Assembly (NCBI GenBank): GCA_040005095.1
Contig: JBDTZN010000091.1
Coordinates: 1-7,186, forward strand
Direction: 5' to 3'
DNA length: 7,186 bases
Source: UBA5186 sp040005095
GTDB taxonomy: Bacteria; Actinomycetota; Thermoleophilia; Gaiellales; Gaiellaceae
In this document: one piece after another, positions 1 through 6,287 of the stretch
Position numbering within the stretch: position 1 is the first letter of the stretch
Layout: every line of letters starts with the position of its first letter
Notes under the pieces: model-generated
What the model was told of the DNA's origin: nothing
What the model saw: the letters and a program-made list of their open reading frames with translations, nothing else
Database searches by the model: none
Translations under genes and position numbers: made by a program

Positions 1-786
1 GTCGTCGGCGACGAGCTCGTCGTCCACACGATGACTGGGTATGTGTACGTGCTCGACCGTGCGACGGGCCGGCGGCTCTGGAGCCGTTACGTCGGCTCGC
101 CGATCGAGTCGTCCCCGATCGTCCGACACGGCGTCGATTACTTCGGCGCCTGGAACGGAACCGTCTACGCGCTCGACCTGCGCCGGAGGCGGCTGCGCTG
201 GACGTACCGCTCGGGCTACAAGATCACGTCGAGCGCGGCGCTCGCCGGCTCGACCGCCTTCATCGGCGACTACGGAGGCCGGCTGCTCGCACTGTCGCTG
301 CACACCGGCCGCCTCCGCTGGTCGGGGTCGGTCAACGGGCGGATCTACGGGACGCCTGCGGTCGCGGCCGGGCGTGTCTTCGTCCCGTCCTCGGATGGAA
401 ACTCGCTGAGCGCCTTCTCGACGGGCGGCCGCTACCTTTGGCGCGTGCACACGGGGTCCTACGTGTACTCCTCGCCGGCCGCGTGGGGCGGACGCGTCTT
501 CTTCGGGTCGTACAACGGCATCTTCTCCTGCGTTTCGGCCGCGACCGGGCGCAGCCTGTGGCAGGTGTCGACCGGCGGCCCGATCTCGGGTGCCGCGGTT
601 GTGGTGGATGGAGTCGCGTACGCCGGCAGCTTCTCGCACCACATCGTCGGCGTCGCCGCGCGCAGCGGCCGCGTGCTCGTCCGATTCCCCCACGGTGAGT
701 ACGTGCCGGTCTCCGGCAACGGCGGGCGGCTCCTGCTGCACGGCTTCTCGCGGCTGTACGCAGTCGACTCGCGCCACCGGCGATGA
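1..786 (+). CDS. PQQ-type beta-propeller repeat protein, 5' end missing
   Basis: The reading frame is open from base 1, so the gene begins upstream of the window; the ATG at 31 lies inside a blade and is not the likely start. The visible 261 residues consist of repeated beta-propeller blades of the PQQ-like/BamB type, each with a strand such as VYALD followed by a turn and an aromatic close (TGRRLW, RRLRW, TGRLRW, GGRYLW, TGRSLW); the last one degenerates to SGRVLV. At least six blade ends are visible. No haem motif or quinoprotein dehydrogenase active-site signature was seen, so an enzymatic role is not supported; a scaffold or polymer-binding role outside the membrane is an inference. It is colinear with and clearly paralogous to the complete propeller at 3105-4340. 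Its stop overlaps the next start as ATGA, coupling it to the C5-epimerase-like gene. The family call is secure, the function is not. Confidence 0.88.
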   Translation, partial: VVGDELVVHTMTGYVYVLDRATGRRLWSRYVGSPIESSPIVRHGVDYFGAWNGTVYALDLRRRRLRWTYRSGYKITSSAALAGSTAFIGDYGGRLLALSLHTGRLRWSGSVNGRIYGTPAVAAGRVFVPSSDGNSLSAFSTGGRYLWRVHTGSYVYSSPAAWGGRVFFGSYNGIFSCVSAATGRSLWQVSTGGPISGAAVVVDGVAYAGSFSHHIVGVAARSGRVLVRFPHGEYVPVSGNGGRLLLHGFSRLYAVDSRHRR

Positions 787-2360
787 ACCGGCGCGTCCTG
801 CTCGTCGTTGCGTCCCTCGGACTGCTCCTTGCGAGCCCGAACGCGAACGCCGCCGACGGGAGTGCGCGCCGTGCCTCGAAAGGGCTCGATCAGGCCGTTG
901 CAGCCGGGTGGATCACTGCGGACCAGGCCGGCGGATACCGCGCGTCGATCGCGCTCGCCGTCCACGACATCGGCTCACTCCCGCCCGCGCGGTCGCAAGC
1001 ACTCCGCGCGGTGCTTGCGGACGTTGCGGCGCAGTCGGGCTCGTACACGTCGCCGCGCGCGCTGACGCTTTTCACGATGCTGCAGGAGAACGTCGCCTAT
1101 CTCGAGACGCATCCGCTCCCGACGCACCGCATCGACATCGTCGGCGAGAGCGGCGTCGTGTACCGGTACTTCAGCGGACACGGCTTCCAGTTCCATCCGC
1201 TTGCGAACTTCGGCGCGCTCAACGCCCTTGCAGCAGAGGGTGACGACCCCGGCGCGACGACGCTCGCCCAGGCGTTGATCGCGCGCGCGGTTCCGCGCGG
1301 GAAGGGACTCGTCTGGGAGTACTACTTCCGGTTCGGTGGCAGCCCGACCCACTGGACGTCCGGGATGGCGCAGTCGGTCGCCGCGCAGGCGCTCGCGCGG
1401 ACGTACGCGGCGACAGAGGATCCGACGCTGCTCCCCGCGGCGACGCGCGGCTACCTCGCGATCCAACCCAGCCTGGTGCTGCAGCGACCGGAAGGACCGT
1501 GGATCCGCCTGTACAGCTTCGACCGCGAGGTCGTGCTCAATGCCCAGCTGCAGGCCGCGCTGTCGATTGCCGAGTACGCGCAGGCCTCGGGCGACGTTGC
1601 CGCAGCCGCGTTCGCGACCTCGTTGCTCGACACCGCCAAGATCCTCCTCCCGCGCTTCGACACCGGTGCCTGGTCGCTGTACTCGCTCGGCGGGCCCGAG
1701 GCGCCCCTCGAGTACGCGCTGTACGTCAACTCGCTGCTGGGAAAGCTGGCGCGGAGCACGTTGGATCCGGTCTGGGCTACGGCCGCGGCTCGGTTCGCCC
1801 AGTACCTCAAGCAACCGCCGGCGATCGTCCCGGGGACACCGCCGCCGACGCTCTATCCGGTTCCCAGGGACGGGTTCCGCGACAGTGCGTCGATCTCGTT
1901 CGCGCTGTCGAAGCTCTCCGCGGTCACCTTGACGGTCGGTGGGCGCAGCGTCTCGTACCAGCTCAGCCGGGGCCGGCACTTTCTGACGTGGCGTCCGGAA
2001 CGCCGCCCGCCGGGAACGTACGCGGCGGAGCTCCGTGCGCGTGACCTGGCGGGTAACGAGACCAGGCTGCCGCTGACGCCGCTCGTCGTGGCCTGGGACA
2101 CGCAGCCTCCGCAGGTCACAGCCTCGGTCCAGGGCGCCAAGCTGGCCTGGCAGGGAATCGACGAGGGGACGCCGTGGCTCAACCTCCGCATCGTCCTCAC
2201 AGGGGGGAGCCTGACGCGCACCGTCGCGCTCGGCCGCCACAGTCTCTCCGGCTCGGCCGTCCTGCGCCTGCCGGCTGGAATCTGGACCGCCGTCCTCGTC
2301 GCGTCGAACTCGGCCGGGCGGCGCACAACGGTCCCGCTTGGGACGCTGGCCGGTGGCTAA
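783..2360 (+). CDS. Secreted D-glucuronyl C5-epimerase-like protein with C-terminal Ig-like modules
   Basis: The 525-residue product begins with a signal peptide (MNRR, then a hydrophobic run, with ANA at residues 21-23 as a probable cleavage site). Residues about 115-345 match the C-terminal domain family of D-glucuronyl C5-epimerases, an alpha-helical toroid: the QFHPLANFGAL stretch (136-146), the WTSGMAQSVAAQALART helix (191-207), and FDTGAWSLYSL (292-302), like the (Y/F)DSGxWSLYDL signature of the family. Tyrosines at 127, 129, 180, 181, 300, 311 and 314 are candidates for the tyrosines this family uses in catalysis; I cannot assign them. Known members invert C5 of glucuronate within a polymer (GlcA to IdoA). 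Residues about 357-437 and 440-520 look like two beta-sandwich Ig-like modules (GTYAAELRARDLAGNET is a typical end strand). It starts on ATG in an ATGA overlap with the upstream propeller and ends in an 8-nt overlap with the deacetylase gene. The fold call is good; the exact epimerised sugar is unknown. Confidence 0.8.
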   Translation: MNRRVLLVVASLGLLLASPNANAADGSARRASKGLDQAVAAGWITADQAGGYRASIALAVHDIGSLPPARSQALRAVLADVAAQSGSYTSPRALTLFTMLQENVAYLETHPLPTHRIDIVGESGVVYRYFSGHGFQFHPLANFGALNALAAEGDDPGATTLAQALIARAVPRGKGLVWEYYFRFGGSPTHWTSGMAQSVAAQALARTYAATEDPTLLPAATRGYLAIQPSLVLQRPEGPWIRLYSFDREVVLNAQLQAALSIAEYAQASGDVAAAAFATSLLDTAKILLPRFDTGAWSLYSLGGPEAPLEYALYVNSLLGKLARSTLDPVWATAAARFAQYLKQPPAIVPGTPPPTLYPVPRDGFRDSASISFALSKLSAVTLTVGGRSVSYQLSRGRHFLTWRPERRPPGTYAAELRARDLAGNETRLPLTPLVVAWDTQPPQVTASVQGAKLAWQGIDEGTPWLNLRIVLTGGSLTRTVALGRHSLSGSAVLRLPAGIWTAVLVASNSAGRRTTVPLGTLAGG

Positions 2361-3108
2361 AGGGATCGGCCTGGTTGCGATCGTCGCGTTGCTCGCCCTG
2401 GGTCCAGGCGCCGCGATGGTTCTTCCCGCGTCGGCGCCGCACAACCGTCCCGTGCCGATCCTGATGTACCACGTGCTGGCGGCTGCGCCGACGGGCGCGC
2501 CGTACCCTGAGCTCTACGTCAAGCCGGCGGACTTCGAGGCCCAGATCCGGTGGCTCGCGGGACACGGGTATCAGGCCGTCACGCTCGACCGCGTCCTGGC
2601 CTACTGGCGCCGGGGCACGGCGCTGCCGCCGCGGCCAGTCGTGCTCACCTTCGACGACGGGTATCCCAGCGACTACACCGTCGCCATGCCGGCGCTGCGA
2701 AAGCACCGCTGGCCGGGAGTCTTGAACTTGCAGGTCGGGAACCTGGTGCCGCTGCACGTACGCCAGCTCATCCGCGCGGGCTGGGAGGTGGACGCGCACA
2801 CCTTTACGCATCCCGACCTGACGACCGTCGGCGCCGCGCAGCTTCGGTATGAGGTCGACGGTTCGAGGCGAGCGATCCGGAGGCTGTACGGCGTGCCGGT
2901 CAATGCGTTCTGCTATCCGTCGGGCCGCTACAACGCTGCGGTGATCGCGGCGGTTCGCGTGGCCGGGTACAGGGCTGCGACGGCGACGAGGCCAGGCCTT
3001 GGACGCCCGTCCGCACCGTACGAGCTCGCGCGGATTCGCGTCGACGGAAGCGACGGGGTGCAGGGCCTCGTTCGCAAGCTCACAGCAGCCGGAGCGCCGA
3101 GCACGTGA
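2353..3108 (+). CDS. Membrane-anchored polysaccharide deacetylase (NodB/CE4 family, PgaB/IcaB-like)
   Basis: The 251-residue product has an N-terminal hydrophobic segment (about residues 5-26) that is a signal anchor or signal peptide, then one NodB domain. Motif 1 is TFDDGY (99-104; D101 base, D102 metal), motif 2 is HTFTH (H149, H153 metal ligands), and FCYPSGRYN (186-194) replaces motif 3 in the FxYPxG form of PgaB/IcaB-type enzymes. The N-terminal ILMYH (36-40) is also typical of that group, where a histidine near this position can act as the catalytic acid. The expected reaction is metal-dependent removal of N- or O-acetyl groups from an extracellular polysaccharide, probably at N-acetylhexosamine. 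I chose GTG at 2353: it overlaps the preceding stop by 8 nt and has GGGA nine bases upstream. A TTG at 2338 in the same frame would add five residues (MGRWP) and is less likely. The usual ATFF strand is replaced by PGVLNLQVGNL, a divergent subgroup. Confidence 0.87.
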   Translation: MAKGIGLVAIVALLALGPGAAMVLPASAPHNRPVPILMYHVLAAAPTGAPYPELYVKPADFEAQIRWLAGHGYQAVTLDRVLAYWRRGTALPPRPVVLTFDDGYPSDYTVAMPALRKHRWPGVLNLQVGNLVPLHVRQLIRAGWEVDAHTFTHPDLTTVGAAQLRYEVDGSRRAIRRLYGVPVNAFCYPSGRYNAAVIAAVRVAGYRAATATRPGLGRPSAPYELARIRVDGSDGVQGLVRKLTAAGAPST

Positions 3109-4340
3109 GGCGCGCCCTGCTCGTGGCCGCGCTCATCGTCGTCATCCTCGTCGCCGCCGCCGCTGCGTTCGTGGTCTATCGACTGCATCAGAGCCGCAAT
3201 GTGCATGGATCCTCCACCGTGGAGTTCGTGGCGACCGAGCCAGTAGTCCCACGTTTCCATGAGGAAGGGGTGCTCTGGCCGACGTACGGCTACTCGGAAG
3301 CTCGCACACGCTACATCCCCGACGTGAAGGTGCGCCCTCCGTTCCGCGGCATCTGGCGCTATCGGTCGCAGGCGCTGCTCGAGTTCCCGCCCGTGATCGC
3401 CTACGGCAGGCTCTATTTCACCAATAACGCCGGGGCTGCGATCGCCGTGAACACGAAGACGGGAAAACGCGCGTGGAAGCACTTCGAGCACCGCTGCGTC
3501 GCTTCCTCGCCGGCGGTGCATGCACACGTCGTGTACGCGACGTTCCTGAACCGCCCTCCGTGCAACGCCTCACGGGTGACCGACGGCGAGGTTGTCGCTT
3601 ACGCGGCGGGATTCGGCCGTGTCCAGTGGCGCACCCGCATCGGCCCGAGCGAGTCGTCGCCGCTCGTTGCGAATGGACGTGTCTACGTCGGCGATTGGCG
3701 CGGCAACGTCTATGCCCTCGACGCGGCGACCGGCCGGATCCGTTGGACCTTTCACACGAAGGACCGGGTCAAAGGCGGCGTTGCGCTCGCTGGATTCCGC
3801 CTCTTCGTCGGCTCCTATGACGGCCACGTCTACGCGCTCGACGCGCGCAACGGCCACTTGCTCTGGCGGAGCAGCGCACAGGCGCGGCTGGGCTCTAGCG
3901 CGACGTTCTACGCGACCCCGGCGGTCGCCTACGGCCGCGTCTACATCGGCGCGACCGACGGCAAGGTCTACTCATTCGGCGCGGCGAGCGGGAAGCTCCG
4001 CTGGTCACACGGCACCGGCGGCTACGTGTACGGCTCGCCGGCGGTCTGGCGCAAGCGCGTCTACGTCGGCTCTTACAGCAAGACGTTCTTCTGCTTCGAC
4101 GCCGCGACGGGCGACGTGATCTGGAAGTTCAGGGCGAACGGGCCGATCTCGGGCTCGGCGACGATCATCGACGGGGTCGTCTACTTCGCGACGCTCAAGC
4201 GGCGCACGTACGGGCTCGACGCCCGCACGGGTCGGCAGCTGTGGAGCTTCCCCGACGGGAAGTACAGCCCCGTAGTGGCCGACAAGAAGCGCCTCTACGT
4301 GGTCGGCTACGCCAGGATGTATGGGATGGTGCCGCGATGA
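3105..4340 (+). CDS. Membrane-anchored PQQ-type beta-propeller protein, complete paralogue of the first gene
   Basis: The 411-residue product has one N-terminal membrane segment (about residues 4-25, MRRALLV onward, very hydrophobic), giving an N-in, outside-facing topology. From about residue 80 it is a propeller of PQQ-like repeats. Blade ends are visible near 112-127 (NTKTGKRAW), 163-179, 202-218 (DAATGRIRW), 242-258, 288-304, 328-344 (DAATGDVIW) and 367-384, suggesting seven or eight blades. C131 and C153 lie in neighbouring blades and could form a disulfide outside the cell. No quinoprotein dehydrogenase motif is apparent, so a structural, assembly or polysaccharide-binding role is more likely than oxidation; this is inference. 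The GTG start overlaps the deacetylase stop as GTGA, with GGAG ten bases upstream. In a hand alignment of one blade pair, 32 of 73 residues are identical to the propeller at 1-786. Confidence 0.88.
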   Translation: MRRALLVAALIVVILVAAAAAFVVYRLHQSRNVHGSSTVEFVATEPVVPRFHEEGVLWPTYGYSEARTRYIPDVKVRPPFRGIWRYRSQALLEFPPVIAYGRLYFTNNAGAAIAVNTKTGKRAWKHFEHRCVASSPAVHAHVVYATFLNRPPCNASRVTDGEVVAYAAGFGRVQWRTRIGPSESSPLVANGRVYVGDWRGNVYALDAATGRIRWTFHTKDRVKGGVALAGFRLFVGSYDGHVYALDARNGHLLWRSSAQARLGSSATFYATPAVAYGRVYIGATDGKVYSFGAASGKLRWSHGTGGYVYGSPAVWRKRVYVGSYSKTFFCFDAATGDVIWKFRANGPISGSATIIDGVVYFATLKRRTYGLDARTGRQLWSFPDGKYSPVVADKKRLYVVGYARMYGMVPR

Positions 4341-5248
4341 GATACGTGGTGACCGGCGCCGCAGGGTTCATCGGCTCTCACCTCGCGGAAGCGCTCCAAG
4401 CTGCCGGCGACGACGTCGTCGGGATCGACGCGTTCACGGACTACTACGACCCCGCGTTGAAGGCGGAGAACGCGCGCGGGCTCGAGGTCCGCCGGCTCGA
4501 TCTCGCCGCGGACGAGTTGGACTTCGCGGGTTTCGACGGCGTCTTCCACCTCGCCGCGCGGCCGGGTGTGCGCAGCTTCGGCGACGTGTTCCCGCAGTAT
4601 CTCCGCGACAACGTCCTCGCAACGCAGCGCGTCTTCGAGGCGGCGGTGCGTGACGGGGTGCGGGTGGTCTTCGCTTCGTCCTCGTCGGTCTACGGCGAGA
4701 CCGAGCGCTACCCGACACCGGAGGACGCGCCGCCCCGGCCGCTCTCCCCGTACGGGATCACGAAGCTGACGGGCGAGCAGCTCGCACGCGCGTACGCGAG
4801 CAGCTTCGGGCTCGATGTGGTGGTCCTGCGCTACTTCAACGCATTCGGCCCGCGCCAGCGCCCTGATATGGCGTTCACGCGCATCGCGCACGGCCTGGCT
4901 GCCGGCGAGCCCTTCGACCTCTACGGGGACGGCGAGCAATCGCGCGGCTGGACGTACGTCTCCGACGTGGTCGACGCGACGATCCTCGGCATGCAGAGCG
5001 GGCGCGGCACCTACAACGTGGGCGGTGCGCACGAGGTGTCGATGCGTGAGGCGATCGCACAGTTCGAGCGCGTCTCCGGGCGGACGCTCGAGATTCGCGA
5101 GCGCCCTGCGGTTCCCGGCGATCAGCGGCGCACGAACGCCGACACGACGCGGATCCGCAGCGAGCTCGGCTGGGAGCCGCGGGTGGGTGTGGAGGAAGGG
5201 GTTCAGGCCGAGTGGGACTGGGCCTGCGCTAGAGTCGCCGCCCGATGA
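4337..5248 (+). CDS. NAD-dependent sugar-nucleotide epimerase, UDP-glucuronate 4-epimerase-like
   Basis: This 303-residue extended short-chain dehydrogenase has the Rossmann motif GAAGFIG (7-13), an acidic residue D31 after beta-2 consistent with NAD binding, SSSSVYG (114-120) carrying the catalytic Ser, and the YGITK catalytic pair (Y139, K143). The sequences DYYDPALK (35-42), AARPGVRSF (73-81) and GPRQRPDMAF (171-180) are closer to UDP-glucuronate 4-epimerases than to classic GalE enzymes. That would make UDP-galacturonate from UDP-glucuronate in the cytoplasm, feeding an acidic polymer. Other UDP-hexose 4-epimerase or dehydratase activities remain possible. The open frame extends upstream to an ATG at 4241, but the Rossmann fold begins exactly at ATG 4337 (MRYVVTG), which forms an ATGA overlap with the propeller stop and has a weak purine-rich site (GGGATGG, 4323-4329). 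The stop overlaps the next start as ATGA. Confidence 0.88.
   Translation: MRYVVTGAAGFIGSHLAEALQAAGDDVVGIDAFTDYYDPALKAENARGLEVRRLDLAADELDFAGFDGVFHLAARPGVRSFGDVFPQYLRDNVLATQRVFEAAVRDGVRVVFASSSSVYGETERYPTPEDAPPRPLSPYGITKLTGEQLARAYASSFGLDVVVLRYFNAFGPRQRPDMAFTRIAHGLAAGEPFDLYGDGEQSRGWTYVSDVVDATILGMQSGRGTYNVGGAHEVSMREAIAQFERVSGRTLEIRERPAVPGDQRRTNADTTRIRSELGWEPRVGVEEGVQAEWDWACARVAAR
5230..5235 (+). promoter_or_regulatory. Possible -10 element of an internal leaderless promoter
   Basis: TAGAGT fits the TAnnnT form and sits nine bases before the ATG at 5245, inside the end of the SDR gene. The gene has no recognisable Shine-Dalgarno sequence. A transcript starting at or near the ATG would be leaderless. 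The same spacing is seen before the glycosyltransferase gene. No convincing -35 box is visible, so this is tentative. Confidence 0.3.
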
Positions 5249-6105
5249 GCACTCCGGAGCTGGACGGGGAACAGGAGGTCAATCTCGGCCGCTACGGCCA
5301 CGCCCTCGCGGCCCGGTGGTGGCTGCCCCTGGCCGGTTTGTTCCTTGGCGCCGTCATCGGCTATCTGGTCTCCGTGGGCGGCAAGCAGACGTTCAGCGCG
5401 CAGGCCGTCCTCTATCCCGGGACGCCGTACTCGCCGAGCGGCGGCAACCAGATCCAGAGTCCCCAGACGAATCCGGCGAGCGTGCGCGCGATCGTGAAGT
5501 CGGAATCGACGCTACGGCGTGTGGCTGCCGACGTAGGGATCCCGGTCGCGAAGCTGCGTTCGGGCACGTCGGCGAACGTCGTGGGAGGAACGGTGCCGAA
5601 GAGCGGCCAGGTGCCGCTGTACGCGATCACCGTCAAGGGCGGTCAGCCGGGGAAGATCGCCCGGGCGGCGAACGAGCTCGCGCGAATCGCCGTCGCCGGG
5701 GTCTCGGCCGGGTACGTCGACACGAAGATCAGTTCGCTGCAGGCGCAGGCGACCTCGGACGAGCAGCAGCTCGCCTCGATCGACAAGGAGGTCGCGCGCA
5801 TCGAAGCGACCCTCCCGCGCGTCGGGGGGAGCGACCGGATCGCGGCTGCCGCGCTCGTGCTAGCAGCCCAGCAGCGGCGTGCGGTCGTCCAGCAGGATCT
5901 GCTCGCGGTCCGGCCGCTGCTCGCGCAGGCGGAGACGGTTGAGCGTGGCCGCATCCTCGCGCGCGCCGTCGCCAGCAAGGCGACCGCACGCAGCCGCCGG
6001 AACTCGATCGTCGTCGCAGCCCTGATCGGCCTGATCCTCGGCGCCCTGGCAGCCCTGGTCTGGGACCGGCTCGAAGCGCGCGTCGAACCGGCCCCCGCGG
6101 CCTAG
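5245..6105 (+). CDS. Wzz-like polysaccharide co-polymerase / chain-length determinant, no kinase domain
   Basis: The 286-residue product has the two-membrane-segment layout of polysaccharide co-polymerases: a short cytoplasmic N-terminus (LGRYGHALAARWW before the membrane), a first segment at about 26-44, an extracytoplasmic region, and a second segment at about 254-273 followed by a short cytoplasmic tail. The region at 78-104 (SVRAIVKSESTLRRVAAD) resembles the Wzz domain start, and 158-235 is rich in Ala, Gln, Glu and Lys and is probably a coiled coil or long helical hairpin. There is no Walker A/B tyrosine-kinase domain after the second segment, so any BY-kinase must be separate or absent. 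Family members control polymer length or help export; here it probably serves the polysaccharide edited by the upstream genes. The ATG overlaps the SDR stop as ATGA. Confidence 0.78.
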   Translation: MSTPELDGEQEVNLGRYGHALAARWWLPLAGLFLGAVIGYLVSVGGKQTFSAQAVLYPGTPYSPSGGNQIQSPQTNPASVRAIVKSESTLRRVAADVGIPVAKLRSGTSANVVGGTVPKSGQVPLYAITVKGGQPGKIARAANELARIAVAGVSAGYVDTKISSLQAQATSDEQQLASIDKEVARIEATLPRVGGSDRIAAAALVLAAQQRRAVVQQDLLAVRPLLAQAETVERGRILARAVASKATARSRRNSIVVAALIGLILGALAALVWDRLEARVEPAPAA

Positions 6106-6126
6106 TCCGAGCGCCTCGGTCCCCCG

Positions 6127-6155
6127 AGAGTTTGTGGCTCTGAGCCACAAACTCT
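6127..6155 (+). terminator. Perfect palindrome after the operon, possible terminator or operator
   Basis: The arms AGAGTTTGTGGCTC (6127-6140) and GAGCCACAAACTCT (6142-6155) are exact reverse complements around a single T, giving a 13-bp stem with a three-base loop. It begins 22 nt after the Wzz-like gene stop, where a terminator of the operon would be expected. No T-tract follows (GAAAAG), so it is not a canonical intrinsic terminator; hairpins without U-tracts are often proposed to terminate in Actinobacteria. Its symmetry would equally suit a dimeric regulator. A related copy lies at 6233-6253. Confidence 0.5.
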
Positions 6156-6161
6156 GAAAAG

Positions 6162-6181
6162 CCAGGTCCCCGGGGCTCTGG
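6162..6181. repeat. GC-rich imperfect inverted repeat
   Basis: CCAGGTCCCC and GGGGCTCTGG are back to back and pair with one mismatch and one G-T wobble (CCAG against CTGG outside, CCCC against GGGG inside). As DNA it is a near-palindrome; as RNA it would need an opened centre. It lies between the two larger palindromes. Its function is unknown; with about 70 percent GC background, some such pairing could be chance. Confidence 0.4.
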
Positions 6182-6201
6182 TTTGGCTCCGTCATGCGGT
6201 C

Positions 6202-6220
6202 GTCCCCGTCGCGTGGGGAC
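6202..6220. repeat. Short hairpin with GTCCCC / GGGGAC arms
   Basis: GTCCCC at 6202-6207 and GGGGAC at 6215-6220 are perfect reverse complements around a seven-base loop (GTCGCGT). It is the third of four inverted repeats in this spacer. It may be part of the same regulatory or repeat module as its neighbours, or may be chance in GC-rich DNA. Confidence 0.4.
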
Positions 6221-6232
6221 ACGGCTTTGGAG

Positions 6233-6253
6233 TTAGTGACAAAGAGCCACTAA
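6233..6253 (-). repeat. Imperfect second copy of the palindrome, upstream of the glycosyltransferase gene
   Basis: On the plus strand the arms are TTAGTG (6233-6238) and CACTAA (6248-6253). Read on the minus strand, the 21-nt core agrees with the core of the first palindrome (6131-6151) at 16 positions. One of the differences is a paired T-A to A-T swap that preserves the stem. On the minus strand an extra G-T wobble and a C-G pair extend the stem to 8 bp with a five-base loop; on the plus strand the wobble becomes an A-C mismatch. It lies 43 nt before the glycosyltransferase start, a plausible operator position. Confidence 0.5.
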
Positions 6254-6281
6254 GTCCCGCCAGGCCCGCCGAGCCGCGCTG

Positions 6282-6287
6282 TAGCCT
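6282..6287 (+). promoter_or_regulatory. Possible -10 element for the glycosyltransferase gene, leaderless type
   Basis: TAGCCT fits TAnnnT and ends nine bases before the ATG at 6297, the same spacing as the TAGAGT before the Wzz-like gene. No Shine-Dalgarno sequence is visible between it and the ATG, so a leaderless mRNA is plausible. No clear -35 box was found. The position after a 191-nt gap makes an independent promoter likely somewhere here. Confidence 0.42.

Noticed and set aside
2338..2352. TTG start for the deacetylase
   Set aside because: GTG at 2353 has a better upstream GGGA site and a shorter overlap; TTG is kept only as an alternative.
975..2444. 489-residue minus-strand open frame
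   Set aside because: It is rich in Arg, Gly and Pro with no recognisable domain, and lies opposite the well-supported C5-epimerase-like gene; a typical GC-rich antisense shadow.
4241..4336. Upstream extension of the SDR gene to an ATG at 4241
   Set aside because: It would add 32 charged residues before the Rossmann fold and overlap the propeller gene by 100 nt; ATG 4337 gives the canonical N-terminus and an ATGA junction.
3105..4340. PQQ-dependent dehydrogenase function for the propellers
   Set aside because: Only the repeat fold is evident; the proteins are short and lack the haem or vicinal-cysteine features of quinoprotein dehydrogenases.
4307..5032. 241-residue minus-strand open frame
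   Set aside because: It is opposite the SDR gene, has shadow-type composition and no motif.
5860..6222. Minus-strand open frame running from the palindrome spacer into the Wzz-like gene
   Set aside because: It translates through the palindromes and antisense to a coding gene, with no domain or ribosome site; more likely spurious than a small protein.
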